NCBI GenBank assembly: GCA_030490835.1
Contig: CM059973.1
Coordinates: 47,248,008 to 47,312,007 of the forward strand
DNA from: Annona cherimola
Taxonomy: Eukaryota > Streptophyta > Magnoliopsida > Magnoliales > Annonaceae
Direction of reading: 5' to 3'
DNA: 64,000 nt
Shown: in pieces, positions 34,415 to 47,344 of the stretch
Layout of the letters: each line of letters begins with the position of its first letter
Position numbering within the stretch: position 1 is the first letter of the stretch
Translations under genes and position numbers: made by a program
Notes under the pieces: generated by a model
The model's database searches: none
Told to the model about the DNA's origin: nothing
What the model saw: the letters and a program-made list of their open reading frames with translations, nothing else

Positions 34415-34790
34415 GAACATTTTAATGTTTCAAGACATTTTACATAAAACCTTCTTTTGCCAACGAACGTTTTACGTCAAAAACAATTTTCTTATAGATC
34501 CTTTTTAGCCAGTGGACATTTCTATGTCCTAAAACATTTATGACATAAACTTTCTTTGGCAATGGACGTTTTTATATCCTAAAATATTTTTCACATAAAC
34601 TATTTTTGGCAATAGATATTTATGTCCTAAAACCTTTTTTCCATATAAACCCTCTTCGGAAACGGACATTTTTATATCCAAAATATTTTTCCACAAAAAC
34701 CTTTTTTGAAACGGACATTCATATGTCCTAAAATATTTTTCCGTATAAATTCTTTTTGGCAACGAACATTTTTATATCCAAAAATATTTT
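34415..34790 (-). repeat. hairpin array in LTR1
   Basis: About eight 14-17-bp inverted repeats, roughly every 50 bp. Plus-strand forms include GAACATTTTAATGTTTC (34415), GAACGTTTTACGTC (34465), GGACATTTCTATGTCC (34514), GGACGTTTTTATATCC (about 34565) and GGACATTCATATGTCC (34713), separated by CTTTTTGGCAA-type linkers. This is the LTR1 equivalent of the array at 39396-39878. Confidence 0.75.
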
Positions 34791-37700
34791 GCCACATAAA
34801 TCCTTTTTCGTAATCCTCATTTTGGGGCTTGTTATAGCAACAAGACGAAAACACATAATGTGATACCTGGATCCAAGTAGGACTCATATGAAGGCATTTG
34901 ACATGTAATTATGATACATGTATGCCTTGAATGAATTTTGGATGATTTTATGATTAATGATATTTTGTAATTAGGGTTTTAATTAAGAATGGTGATTAAA
35001 AATTTAATCGCCGGAGCCCAAAATGAGTTGATATGACCCGAGGGGCTTAACGAGAATTGAAAGGTGAAAATGTGTCATGAATAATCATGTTAATTACCAT
35101 AATTTAATTTATTGAGATTAAAGTGTAATTATGGAATTAAGATGGAAAAAATGATAGAAAATTCATAACTTTACGCCAACAAGGCAAATTTCGATGAAAT
35201 TTGAAAGGTAAGCTCATGACGGTAGGCCCAATCTTTTGAATGGATTGGATTAAGGGAATCATGATGGGATTAGGATGATAATTAATTATTTTTATCCTCA
35301 AATCCAAAAGATAAATTCAAGTGGTCATGAGTGGAGTTAGGAAACTCTGTTTGAGATGAAACTTGAGAAAGATTGATAAAATGATATGATGAACGATATG
35401 GTAGGAATGGATTAAGCTAATTATCATGGAATTTGCTTAATCACAAAAAAACAAAAGCCATTAAATGCAAGTCAAGGAGGGAAGCTTCATGGACGTTGTA
35501 ATGAGGGCAATTTGGGAAGATGAAAATGAAATTTACTTAAATACCCTATGGGTTGCTTGAGCACCAAGAAATGGGGTCAAAATAGAGCATTAGTTGCTGG
35601 AAAATTCCAGCAAATTTCTAAGGAGACTTAACGTGCAAGGAAGGAAGGAAGGAAAGAGAGAGAGAGAGAGAAGAGAGGAAACTAAGGGAGAAAAATTTCT
35701 CCAAAAATCCAGCAAGCCTCACACGACCCCAGTAGCAAGGAAAGGAAGAAAAGAGAAGGAAAAGAATAAATAAAAAGGGAAGGAAAAGCTCGGGAAGCTC
35801 GGGTCAAAGATGCAACCAAATCGGTAAGTACCCGTTAAGTTTAAGCCTTCCAATTTTCAAGTTTTCTTTTTGATTTGAAATCATGGTTTTGAGTCATAAA
35901 AGACCTTTTAAAGAAAATTTTTCAAAGATTAAAGATGCTTAGTTAAATACGTTGATTTTTAAAGTTTAATTCGGGGATTAATCAGCCCATATCATCTAAT
36001 CTACACTCATGTGTAGTAAATCTGGACTTGGAAAGGAAAATATGGAACAAAAAGTTAAAGAATTAATTTTATCATTTAAACTAGTGGGAAGACTCATGAT
36101 GGGGTAATTAAGGAACGAACCAATTTTCATCTTAGAAAGATAAGCACGTTGCAAATTAAAAATCTGAGAAAATCAACCTGGACAGGATTGAATGGGTAGC
36201 AGGATCAGCTGCACCAAATGATTCTCGATAATTTTTATACAAGGAATTTTGGGCTGAAACGTTTACAGGATATATAAAACATATTTAGGATCACAATACC
36301 AAAATAAAAATTAGGTTTTGATGGGTATAAATATACCCCATAATTTACGTGATTCAGGCTGTCTGAAAAGGGATGCTACTGTCCAGCAAAGTACAAATAC
36401 CAAAATAAATAGAAATACTAAATATTTCATGCTGAAATATTTATTTTTATTAATTAATGTAGTTATTAAGGTATTGTAGAAATTTTAGATCAAAACTATT
36501 TGATTTGATATTAATTCAAGATTATGAGAATTCAGTGTGCCTGAATTCGGCATTATGGACAGCTTAAGGAATAAATCAAGATAAATGTTAAATTCCAGGT
36601 TTTTGTGATGTAATTTAACTTATAATGGGATATAAACAAGTGATTATGAGGTTTTAACCTATTAGAGGTAAACAAGATTACCCTAAAGAAGATTTTTTTT
36701 AAGATATGCAAAGGAATGACCAAAGAGGGGTGCAAAGGGTACCCAAGATGTTCATGAAAGTTGCTGTATGAAAACCATTTAATTATAGGATTTAGATATG
36801 TGTTAATAACCTAAATTTGGGTTAATAAAATTATGGTTTACGGCTGGGAAAATTTGGATTAAAAATCTGTTTAGACCATGTTGCTAAAGAGAGCATTGAA
36901 ACGACGAAAAACGGGTTCTAAAGTTGCTGTTTTGGGAACCCTATGATAAATGGATTAAATTTCCAAAAATTAACCCTGAATTATGTGTTAATTAAGGTAT
37001 TTAATCATGCTTAAATTAGGATTAAATTTCTATTTTAATAAATTTTAAGAAACACATAAGTATGTGTTGAGAAATGGACTTGTATGGAAGGATGCGTATG
37101 AATGAATGATAAATGGGGTATGTAAATTCCAAAAATAAAAAAATGCATGGGATGATGGTAAAAAGAGATGAATAAGTTTCTGAATGGTTGACTAATGTTA
37201 ATCTTAAATTTTAATATTAATATATGAGGTTTAACACGTCGAATGTATGTTTAAAACGAACGTCGACTTATAAAACATAAAAAATGAATGAAAAATGATA
37301 AATGAGAGGTATGAGACCTCGTGTAATGATGAAGGAATCTTTGTTAGGTGTATGAAAGAATACCCTACACATGGGTTACGGAATGATATTCATCAAATGA
37401 TGAAAGACATGATTATATTCTATGTATATGAAAACCGACTTGAAATTCAAGCAGTTAATGCATGAAATGAATTATGGGTTGGAAAACTAGGATTATGCAA
37501 GCCAATGAAAGTGTTATGAATTCTATGTCAATTGTATGTAGAGGCAAAGGCAAAGAGAGAGCTAACTTGGGAAGCTAAGGTTGAACAGGTAAGCAAGCGA
37601 ACTTTTCAAATTATGGATTTTTCTCTATATGTTGAAATGATGATTATGTAAATATTTTTTTTATGATTATGTTTTAACGAATGGGCAAGCACGAATTTTG

Positions 37701-38706
37701 AAAATGACGGCTTTAATGCAAAGCTACAAGTTTTGGAAAATGATAGCTTTAAGGAAAAGCCTTAAAGTTTGCTTCATGGGAAGCAAGTGACATGTTTTTA
37801 AGATAAAGAATTTATCACAAGTGTTTCCATTGGTTGGCAATGCTTCATGTTAATGGAAATGAGAAATTTATTTATGAGTAAGCAAGTTCTCCATTATGAT
37901 AATTTCAGAGAATTTTATGCCAATGGTTTTCAAGAATTTGCTTATAAGTTAGCAAGTTCTCTATGATATTATTTCAAAAGTATTTTATAAGAAAAAAAGA
38001 ATTTTACCCTTTTTTACAAAGTAAAAAATGTAAATAAGTTTTGAATTTCTCTTATGATGGTTTATGATAAATAACCGTGATATAAAAGAAAAAGAAAAAG
38101 GAGATTTGAGGTATGAAAAAGATTAATTTTGTTATATTATGATAATTAAATATCAACAATGATTTGGACATAGACCATCTGTTTTGAAATGATATTCAAC
38201 AAGTTTTGATTTCCTTTGGATAAGGAAATCTATGATGAAAATGTCTTGGAAAATATTTCTACAGATGTGTTGAATGGGATTTAAGGATGACCAACCTAAT
38301 AAGTGATTTCATAAAATGGTTTGATTTCGGGTTGCTAAAATGACATACAAAAGATTATGCAAATCCCTCTTTATGTAAAAATGGTAAGATAGATATGTGG
38401 ACAATAATTTGATTTTAAAGTGGTTGAGAAGGGGGTGGTATAATTGCATAACTTTTGTGAGCAAAAGACCCTAAAATGGAAACTAAGAAAATATTAGACA
38501 AATATATGGTTTAATTTTAAAAATTTAAAGGTTTTGAAATTCTTTTATTATAGGTATTTTTAAGATGTATTGTTTCTCAAACGTTTCAAATATTTATCAA
38601 AATATTTAATTTAAAATGGTTTTTATAGAATTTCAAGAAGGTCATCCTAAAACTAAATTTCAAATGACAACTTGTTTAAAGTGGGTGCGCTCGCTTTACA
38701 AGTTGA

Positions 38707-38870
38707 CACAGACTGCGGTCTGTGATGTGTTTTTTTCAAAATGATTTTTTTTAAAAAGACACAGACTTCGGTCTGTGATCCCTATTTTAAAGGATATGAG
38801 CTACGGTCTGTAATACTTTAAACCAAACGGACTGCAGTCCTTCATAATAATCTATGGTGCACTAGTGCAC
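38707..38870 (+). repeat. hairpins with UNCG-type loops in LTR2
   Basis: CACAGACTGCGGTCTGTG (38707-38724) and CACAGACTTCGGTCTGTG (38760-38777) have a perfect 7-bp stem closed by C-G around TGCG and TTCG. A third, GAGCTACGGTCT (about 38797-38808), has a TACG loop but a decayed stem. A fourth, GGACTGCAGTCC (38829-38840), and a fully palindromic GTGCACTAGTGCAC (38857-38870) follow. In sense RNA the loops UGCG, UUCG and UACG belong to the stable UNCG family. Confidence 0.8.
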
Positions 38871-39395
38871 GGAATAAGCCGGTTGTAGAGAACGATTGAG
38901 ATGGCCGGGGCCCACTCTACATAAGGCCAAGTCGCTAAGGGATGACAGGAGTGCCAGCGGCGCCCTCCCTGAGATGGGAGCATGATAAAGGAACAGCCGC
39001 CTGACTAGCGTGCTGTTAAGGATTCTTTTCCAAAAAGTAGCATGATCACTTGCTAAGTGTCACTACTGGATGGAGAGAAATGCATTTGCTTATGTTTTGC
39101 TTTCGAAAAGCCCAAAGATTGAGACATGAAAGCATTTTTAAGAAAAGTTATCCTAAAAGGATTTTTATGAAATGGTTACCCTAAAAGAAAGGGTGTTTTA
39201 CACAAAAGTGTAAATAACAGGAATAAAAGGAAATGTTTTTATGCAAATGCATTTATGGAAATGGTTTATGTATCTTATATGCCTTGTTTGTTATAAACGA
39301 GCCCTAAGATGGGGATTACAAAAAGGATTTATGTCAAACTTATTTTTGGACATAAAAATGTTCATTATTAAAGAGCCTAAATGAAAAGTGTTTAC

Positions 39396-39878
39396 GGACA
39401 TGAGAATGTCCAATGCCAAAGTGTTGTAATGAAAAGTTTTTTAGGACATATGAATATCCATTGCCAAAGGAAGCTATGTGAAAAATGTTTTGAGACATTA
39501 AATGTCTCTTGGCTAAAGGATTTTATTATGAAAAATATTTTTGGACATAAAAATATCCTTTGCCGACAAAGGCTTATGTTTAGGACATGAGAATGTCCTT
39601 CTTTGCCAAAGGAATTATGAGAAAAATATTTTGGACGTAAGACGTCCACTTGCAAAAGATGATTTTATGTAAGTGTCCTGGAACATTGGAAATGTTCACT
39701 CAAGACAAAAGGGAATTAAATTAAAGAGGGTAAAACACGTATGTTTTGCCTTAACAAGCCCAGACGTGGCTTGAAAATGATTTTAAGAATAAATCTTTTA
39801 TGATAATGTTCAAGAACATAGAATTGTCCTCATGAATAAAAGATTTCATGATAATGTTTTAGGACATATAAATGTCCT
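39396..39878 (+). repeat. covarying hairpin array in LTR2
   Basis: Short hairpins repeated about every 50 bp with linkers of the type TTGCCAAAGG...ATGAAAAATATTTT: GGACATGAGAATGTCC (39396), GGACATATGAATATCC (39444), GAGACATTAAATGTCTC (39492), GGACATAAAAATATCC (39543), GGACATGAGAATGTCC (39583), GGACGTAAGACGTCC (39633), GAACATTGGAAATGTTC (39681) and AGGACATATAAATGTCCT (39861). In several, a change in one arm is matched in the other arm. Confidence 0.85.
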
Positions 39879-40917
39879 CAAGAAAAAGGTGTTCAAGATG
39901 TTTAATGAAATGATTTTCAATGAAGTCTTGCCCTAAAAGATAAAAAACTTGCTTACTGAGTTGTCACTCACGTTTTCTTTTCCCAAACCTTAGATAGGTA
40001 CCGGGAAACTCAAGAGGTTGCAAACCTAAGGAATGAAGGAAGGTATGCGATGGTAGCCATGATGTATGGATAACATGGTTTAAAGTGCTAAGGTATGTTT
40101 ATGTATATATGAACTTAATTAGAATTTTAAGTTCTATATGATTCAATAATTGAATATATGGATGTATGGATGTAAAATGTGATGATTTAGTCAAGGAAAC
40201 TTTCATTGTAGAAAAGTAGGATGAGATGCTATGAATGCGGTATGAAATTTTATTACAAGTGTATCGTCACTTGTTTGATGTATGATGTGAAATGTAAAGA
40301 TATGAACGATGATGAACGAAAAAAATTTGGACGAGATCCAATTAAGAACTCGTCACGTGATCAGGGCAACAATCCTGATTCACATTTACCATTCGATAAG
40401 GCTTGCGGTAAGGAAGTGACGTCTCGGTTTGGGGCGCCACACATAATCCTTTTTCATAAAAGCATTTGCATAGAAAATATTTCATCTCGTCCTTGATATT
40501 TACATTTTTTGTGTAAAACACCCTGTTTTTAGGGTAAACTTGTTCATAATGGCTCGTAAAATCCCATTCAGGGTAACTTTTCTTATAAATACGTTTATGT
40601 CCCAATCTTTGGAATTTTTTTAAAAGCAAAATATATGCAAATGCATTTCTCCCCATTCAGTACTGACACTTATCAAGTGATCATGCTACCTTTTGAAAGA
40701 GAATCCTTAATAGCACGCTAGCCAGACGGTTGTTCCTTAATCCTTCTCCCATCTCAGGGAGGGCACCGCTGGTCTCCTATCATCCCTTAGCGACTTGGCC
40801 ATATATAGAATGGGTCCCGGTCCATCTCCGACCGTGCTCTACAACCAGCTTACTCCTTGTATTGGTGCATCAGACATCATCATAGAGGTCCATATGCTAG
40901 CATAATCTCATGAAACA

Positions 40918-41057
40918 TCACAGATCGCAGTCCATATGGTTTAAAACATCACAGACCGCAGCCCGTGTCCTTTTAAACCATCTTGAAAAACACCACAGAC
41001 CGCAGTCCATGTCCTTTTAAATAATTTATAAAAATAAATCACAGACCACAGTCCGTG
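40918..41057 (-). repeat. CACAGAC hairpins in LTR1
   Basis: Four copies, on the plus strand CACAGATCGCAGTCCATATG (about 40918), CACAGACCGCAGCCCGTG (40950), CACAGACCGCAGTCCATG (40994) and CACAGACCACAGTCCGTG (41040). In the sense (minus) strand the loops are TGCG three times and TGTG once. Several stem positions pair only as G-U, and the 40918 copy has a mismatch next to the loop. Confidence 0.75.
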
Positions 41058-44000
41058 TCAACTTGTAAAGTGAGCACACCCACTTCAAATAAGTTATCAT
41101 TTGAAATCTAATTTTCGGATGACCACCCTGAAACACTTTTAGAAATATTTTAGGTAAAATATTTTGATAAGCGTTTGAAATGCTTGAGAAAATAATCTTA
41201 TTTAAAAATGTTACTTGAAAGAAATCTTGAAATTCTCATGATAAAGAGACTTTAAAACTTTTGAATTTTCAAGAATAAACAACGTATTCACAATCATTTT
41301 CTTTGTTTCTGTTTCGAGGCCTTTTGCCCATAAAGGTTATGCAATTGCATTATTCCCTTTTTTCTAGCCTGGCATTATATCCTTATCCACATATCCTTCT
41401 TATCATTTTTACATAAAGAGGGGTTTGCATAGCCTTCTGTATGCTATTTTAGCAACCCAAAATTAAATTATTTTATGAAATCAACTTATCAGGTTAGCCA
41501 CCCTTAAATCCTATTTAGAAACATCCATGTAAAAATTTTCAAAGCATTTTCGAAATATTTCCATATTTAATGGAAATCAAAACTTTTCTAATACGATTTC
41601 AAACAGATGGACCATGTCCAAATCATCATTTATGTTTAAGTGTCATAGCATAGAAAAACTAATCTTTTTCTATAAATCAAATCCCTTTTTCTTTTTTTCA
41701 TAAACATAGTTGTTTTTCACAAAATCCTGTAGAGATAAAACTCAGAACTTCTTTGCAAATATACTTTGTGAAAAGGGCAAAACTCCCTTTTTCTTATAAA
41801 ATCCTTTTGAAAACAGCATCATAAAGAACTTGGTTGCTTGTAAGCAAATTCTTAAAACCATCAACATAAAACGTGAAATCATTTGGAAATAGCATCCTGA
41901 AGAACTTGCTTACTTTAAGCAAATTCCTAAATCCATTAACATAAAGCATTCCCAATCTTTGGCAACACTTGTGATAAAATAATTATTTTAAAAAGTGTTG
42001 CTTGCTTCCCATGAAGCAATCCTTGAGGTTTTTAATTAAAGTTATCATTTTCAAAACTTGTGCTTGCCCGCTTGTAAAACATTCATAAAAGCATCGACAT
42101 AAACATCTTAAATCATTTCAACACATAAGAGGAAATCAATATTTTGGAAAGTTTGCTTGCTTACCTAAGATAACATTAATCCTTTTCTTCCATACTTTTC
42201 CTTGCCTTTGCCTAGATAAATGAAAATGACATTTTATTTATATGCATCAACTTCAAATGCTTGCATCCCTTAGGGTTTTCCAACCTATATGAATCCATTT
42301 GGATTTACATCGAACTAGCTTAACTCTATTGTCTTTCAAGTCAGGTGTTCGTACATAACAACATAACGTATCCATCACATCATCCATTCATTTCATTTTT
42401 AATACCCTTATTTAGGGTAAACATTTCAATATATCATAATCTTTCGTTTAATCCACATATGGAGGTTCATTACCTCTCATTTATCATTTATCACTTATTT
42501 TTCACATTTCTGACATCGGTGCTTACTTTAGGTACATACTTAATAGTCTAGGCCTCACATATTAATCTCAAATTTTAAGATTTCTAAATATTATCAAAAA
42601 AGCACCCTGCTTCGACATTGTACCACATTTCCATTCATTTTTAGGTTTTATCAAATCACATTTAGTCATTTCTCATCTTTGCCATACATACCCTTTATGT
42701 GCACCCTTCTTATTACACATATATTATGTGTTTTCTAATATTTTTCAAAACAGCAACTTGCCCTCTATTTTGACATAATTAAAATACTTAATTAGCACAT
42801 AATTTAGGTTATTTTCATAATATTATCATCCCTTAATCAGATGGTTCAAAATAGAAAATTTGTTACTGTTCTTTCGCACTTTCAACATCCTTATGGACAT
42901 ATGTTTCAAGATATATTTTTACTACCTTAATTTCAGCCCTTAATCATACTTTTATTATCCCATATCTAGGGTATTTACATGGATTTAAAGTCCATAATTT
43001 ATGTTGCCCAAAACAGCAACTTTTCATGCACATCTTGGCCACGCTTGGACGTCCGCATACTATGTTCCAAAAAATCAGATTTTTGCATTTTCTCCCATCC
43101 TCGTGTTGGACGTCCTATGTGCCCTAAATTTAGGGTATTTTACCCTTTTGTTCATTCATGCATTACTTAGTTTGGTCCATGTACAAATTCCATTGCAAAA
43201 GAGTGGAATCTTGTCCACATCGTTAACCATAGGTTTTACCTTTCTAAGGTACTTAAATCATGCCCAATTCAACATATATAAATCATGAAATCATTAATCA
43301 TAATACAAAAATAGAATATGCTTAAAACAGCAACATATTAGGGAATTTTCCAAAAATTCCAGCTAGGTAGTCCTAGGGTAATTAACCCTAAAGTCATGTA
43401 TAACTTCTTTGAACCCTTGAATTGAATCCTCTAATTCATTTAGCATTTAGTACCCTAATTAAGGGCTTCATAACTCATCACTTAGGGTACATAATGGATC
43501 AAATTTAGGACCCACGAATGAAGCTAGAAAACTTAGAATTAAATGAATCAAACTTGATTCAATACTTACTTGAAGTTGTGAAATCTTGCTTCCACCTTTC
43601 CTAGCTTGGATTTCTTCCCTTTCTTCTCCTCTTTTCCTCCTCTTTTATTGTTCCTTTTTCTTCCTTTTCCTCCTTGCTTGGCTGTCCACTTTGCTGGATT
43701 TTTTCTCTTTATTTTCTCTCTCAAAACGTCCAATAAATGGGAGGTGAAGTGCCCCTTTCTCTCTCTTACATAGGGCTGCCTTGGACGTCCCCCACTTGCT
43801 GCCCCTTTTTGACGTTTTCTCCTCACTTTGATGCCTTGCAAATCACGTCCAAGGGCTGCCCATTTGTCCTTTTTATAAGGGATAAAATCTAACTTTGATT
43901 TGCACCATTTTAACCATGGTTAGAGGCATTAAGTTGGCCTTGATTTTGTGTCACAATATGGACCATCCAAGTGTCCATTCATCCCTTCCATACATGTGTC

Positions 44001-45009
44001 CAATTTTCATCCACATTATCATCATCATTATCCATGCATTTTGCATTTTCTAAAAATCACAAAGTGCTCCAAATTCTCATCTCATGACACCTCAAAAGTG
44101 GGTCCTACAACATTAAATTGGTTGACTTTCCCTTTTGCTCAAATCGATCCTACAATGTCACATGTCCAAATGGTGCCTCATTATCCATGCATTTTTGCTT
44201 TTTTTTGAAATTAAAAATCTACCCATTTCACCCTACCTTGACATTTGTCCACTTGAATTAAATTTATTAACTTTAGCATTAATTGAGTTGATTCCAAATG
44301 AATACTACAATGACATGTGTCCCACTTGCTTTTCAAAAGTCAACTCTTCATTTATTTAGTTGTCTTTAAATCTTGCTCAATGAATCCCGTATCGACACTG
44401 TCACTTGTCACTTTCAGTTCATTAACGACATGTCACTTTTCATGAGCAAAAGTCAACCGCTTTCGTCCTTTTGTCATTAAGTAATTTTTTATGATAATTA
44501 TCTTAATCAAACTCATCCATAAGATTCATCATATCGTTTTAACCGTTCATGACAAATTTCATCTCAAAATGACCTTTCTAGCATAAGTTATGGTCATTTG
44601 AAATTATCTGTTGGATTTGTATGAAAATAAATAATTATCACCATAATCTCATTATAATTTTCATAATACAATCCATTCATAAGGCCGAGCACATCATCAT
44701 GTGTGTATCTTTCAAATTTCACTTAATTCCGCCTTATAGGCGTCAAGTTATGAATTTTCTAACATTTATCACCTCAAATACTATAGTTATCATCAACTTA
44801 ATCATAATTAAAGATCATGCCAAATCATCATTTTCATACCTCATTTTTTTGTTTCTTGAGCACATTAACTCATATTGGGTTAAGGTGATTAACTTAACCA
44901 CCTTACTTAGTCATTAGCCCTAATCTCATCCATCTACTTGAATCATATAATTAACACTAATCACATGCCTAAATTGCACGTATGAGCCACGTTTGTTCTG
45001 GGTATCACA

Positions 45010-45022
45010 TAGGCATCATTTT
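45010..45022 (+). pseudogene. 13-bp sliver of copia C3 between two solo LTRs
   Basis: TAGGCATCATTTT restores the RHHF codons of the RNase H end (C1: TTAGACATCATTTC at about 9460). It is bounded by the right end of LTR1 (45009) and the left end of LTR3 (45023), and includes the target duplications of both (TAGGC and ATTTT). Confidence 0.8.
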
Positions 45023-46428
45023 TGTAGCGCTCTAACCCATGCAATGCATTACAACGTGGAACCTTACTCTACGGATCTTTAAGTGGTGAAACTCATTAAT
45101 GAAACTAAAGTTTCATCTTTACACGAGTAGAAGCTTTTCTAATGTGTCAAGAAAATCAGTTTGAATTTTTTTCTTTTTCTTTTAGAACTGATTTTGGTTC
45201 CATTCCCTTAACTAAAATCTGGCAGCATGCCGTCTGTATTTAGAACATTTTGTGAGACAAAACCTGATAATCATTACATAATCTAACATTCTCTACTAAA
45301 TCATTTACATCTACTTCAATCCATCTAGTACATCCCTTAATTCAATTATACTTCACACAAGAAGCTATATATTACACTAATCAATCTCAACATAACACAA
45401 ATTTAATATATATAATTTTAATATTTACTTTCTAAAGCTTCAAATACCTCAAAAGTACTGGATGTCATATCTTCACTGCCTTATTAGCATTAAAGGCTCT
45501 TCTATTAACCCTGTGTCATCTGCATCCACTGGTTATTTGAAAACAATGAGTATAAAATACTCAGTAAGCAAGCATTTAAAAGTACAAATAATTTCCAAAA
45601 CTCATTACATTAGTTTGAAACATAAAATTCTTAAATTCTTTTTATGCATGTATTAAAATGAAATGAGTGCATACATGCATTATGACTTATTCCTCGTTCG
45701 GTAGATAACACTTACCAAGTGATCATCCACCTATAATAGCTTTTATGATTTTACATGCTCAACAATTTAATGCATGAATCATATATATCCTGCTTAATCC
45801 AGAAGGTACTTGAAACGCCTCTAGCACCACCCTTAAGACCCGAGGTCAGGTGACTAGGCTCAGTTTCCTCAGAAACATCACCTCTTGTCTCACCCCACAG
45901 GGTACTTAATGCATACAAGCATATCATGAAGCATGATTACTGTTAAGAAATATGCATGATGTCATAAAACAAACTAGAAATTTTCATTTCAAAGTGTACA
46001 ATTCAAACACATAAAAGAAAAATAGCTTGATGATCCATTGGCAAATATCATTTCGTAAAATGAAAAGGAACGAATTTTCTTACCATAAAATTCTTTTAAA
46101 ATAAAATTTTGAAGGGCTTACTTACCTCAGAATGTCAACTCGTTTCCTCAACCTTTTCTTTTCCTTTTCCTAAACAAACGAAATAGATTACCTTATATAT
46201 TTGCATTATATATATTTATATTTACATGCATATTCATTTATCTATATGTTCTCATAATTAGAGGTAAAATTTCTCTAAGAATTATCTAAAACATGATCGA
46301 GACATCAAATCACACAAAATTTCAATTAACATGTTTATACATTTTACCATAAATATTAAAAGAGATTATATGTAGCATACAATATTGTCAATCAACCATG
46401 TTAAATAAAAACTCCTACAATCTGTTTG

Positions 46429-46457
46429 ATAATAATAATAATAATAATAATAATAAT
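46429..46457. repeat. (ATA)n microsatellite
   Basis: About ten uninterrupted AAT/ATA trinucleotides within LTR3. Confidence 0.95.
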
Positions 46458-47344
46458 TCTTTTAAGGCTACTTGAGCGTTGAAACTATACATACAGGGTG
46501 ATTAAATAAATTTCAGAATGAGCTGGACGTTCCTGAAAGCCATGCATAAACTGTGTCAAAGAGAAAGGAAAAAATCAAAACCTGTTTGGAGGTCCATTTG
46601 TTTTGTTGTTTATTTGTTTTCTTTTCTTTTTTCCTGGTTGACTTTCCTTCTTGTCTGCCTTTCTGTGATAATCTAGCTACTGTATGTTTTTCATCCCTTT
46701 TATAACTTACCCTTAGACGGTTACCACAAGGAAGTAAGGTAACCATGCTTTACGCTGCCTTAGCATATCATTGACAAGTCGTCCCATGCTATGCCGGTTC
46801 ACTTAGGCTGGTCATTTCTTGCCCTTAAAGAAAATACACGTGGCTAACCGTCCTTCATTAACAACCCCTTTTGAGTAATAGGTGCACATCTGCGTGCTTT
46901 CTTCTCAAAGGGAAAAATATATATATTTGCATATAAAGGGTTGTTCTGCTGCGCTGCAATTGCACTAGAATAGCGGTACATTTGCCTAAAAATGGACCCC
47001 ATACATATTAGAATGCAACAAAACTTTATACAATCATTTATTCATATATAAATTTTATAGCAAATAGTTTACATATTGAAAATACCACTTTAAAATTATT
47101 ATTTACATCAAACTATTTTATTACGTTGAATTTGTACCATTTTCAAATGGGTCCATACACATATTCGATTAGGATGAAAATTGATATGTAATAGAATACA
47201 TTATTCTAAATACAGTGGGTGGAGTAGATTATAATTTGATCATCATGTTGGGCCCATTGCAGCGGCGCTGCACTTGAATATAACTCATATATATATTGTC
47301 CCATTTTATTTAAAGATGCTCTTTTAAAAATTTTCTTAAATTGT

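Larger units (their letters stand above)
34859..40441 (+). mobile_element. giant solo LTR2 (gypsy type)
   Basis: 5,583 bp, TGTGATACCTGG...GGGGCGCCACA, with a perfect 5-bp target duplication CATAA (34854-34858 and 40442-40446) inside LTR1. No gag-pol is present, so it is a solo LTR. It has a GA-rich tract at 35640-35690, hairpins at 38707-38870, a hairpin array at 39396-39878 and the TGAGTTGTCACTCA motif near 39957-39970. The length is extreme for a plant LTR. No ORF longer than 91 codons is present and none looks coding. Confidence 0.92.
33654..45009 (-). mobile_element. giant solo LTR1 (gypsy type), split by LTR2
   Basis: Parts 40447-45009 and 33654-34858, together about 5.77 kb on the minus strand. 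Begins (minus) TGTGATACCCAGAAC at 45009 and ends GGGGCGCCACA at 33654. Flanks are TAGGT and TAGGC, a 5-bp target duplication with one change, inside copia C3. Contents on the minus strand: TTATAAAAAGG TATA near 43870, purine leader opposite 43600-43690, four CACAGAC hairpins (40918-41057), the covarying hairpin array (34415-34790), and the TGAGTAATTACTCA palindrome (34250-34263). Small ORFs within are unsupported. Confidence 0.88.

Noticed and set aside
40342..40656. 104-codon minus-strand ORF spanning the LTR2/LTR1 junction
   Set aside because: It crosses a demonstrated insertion boundary, so it cannot be an ancestral gene; no domain.
43566..43841. Lys/Arg-rich minus-strand ORF near the LTR leader (also 46513-46746)
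   Set aside because: Falls in the purine-rich leader of a solo LTR, where basic peptides are expected by chance.
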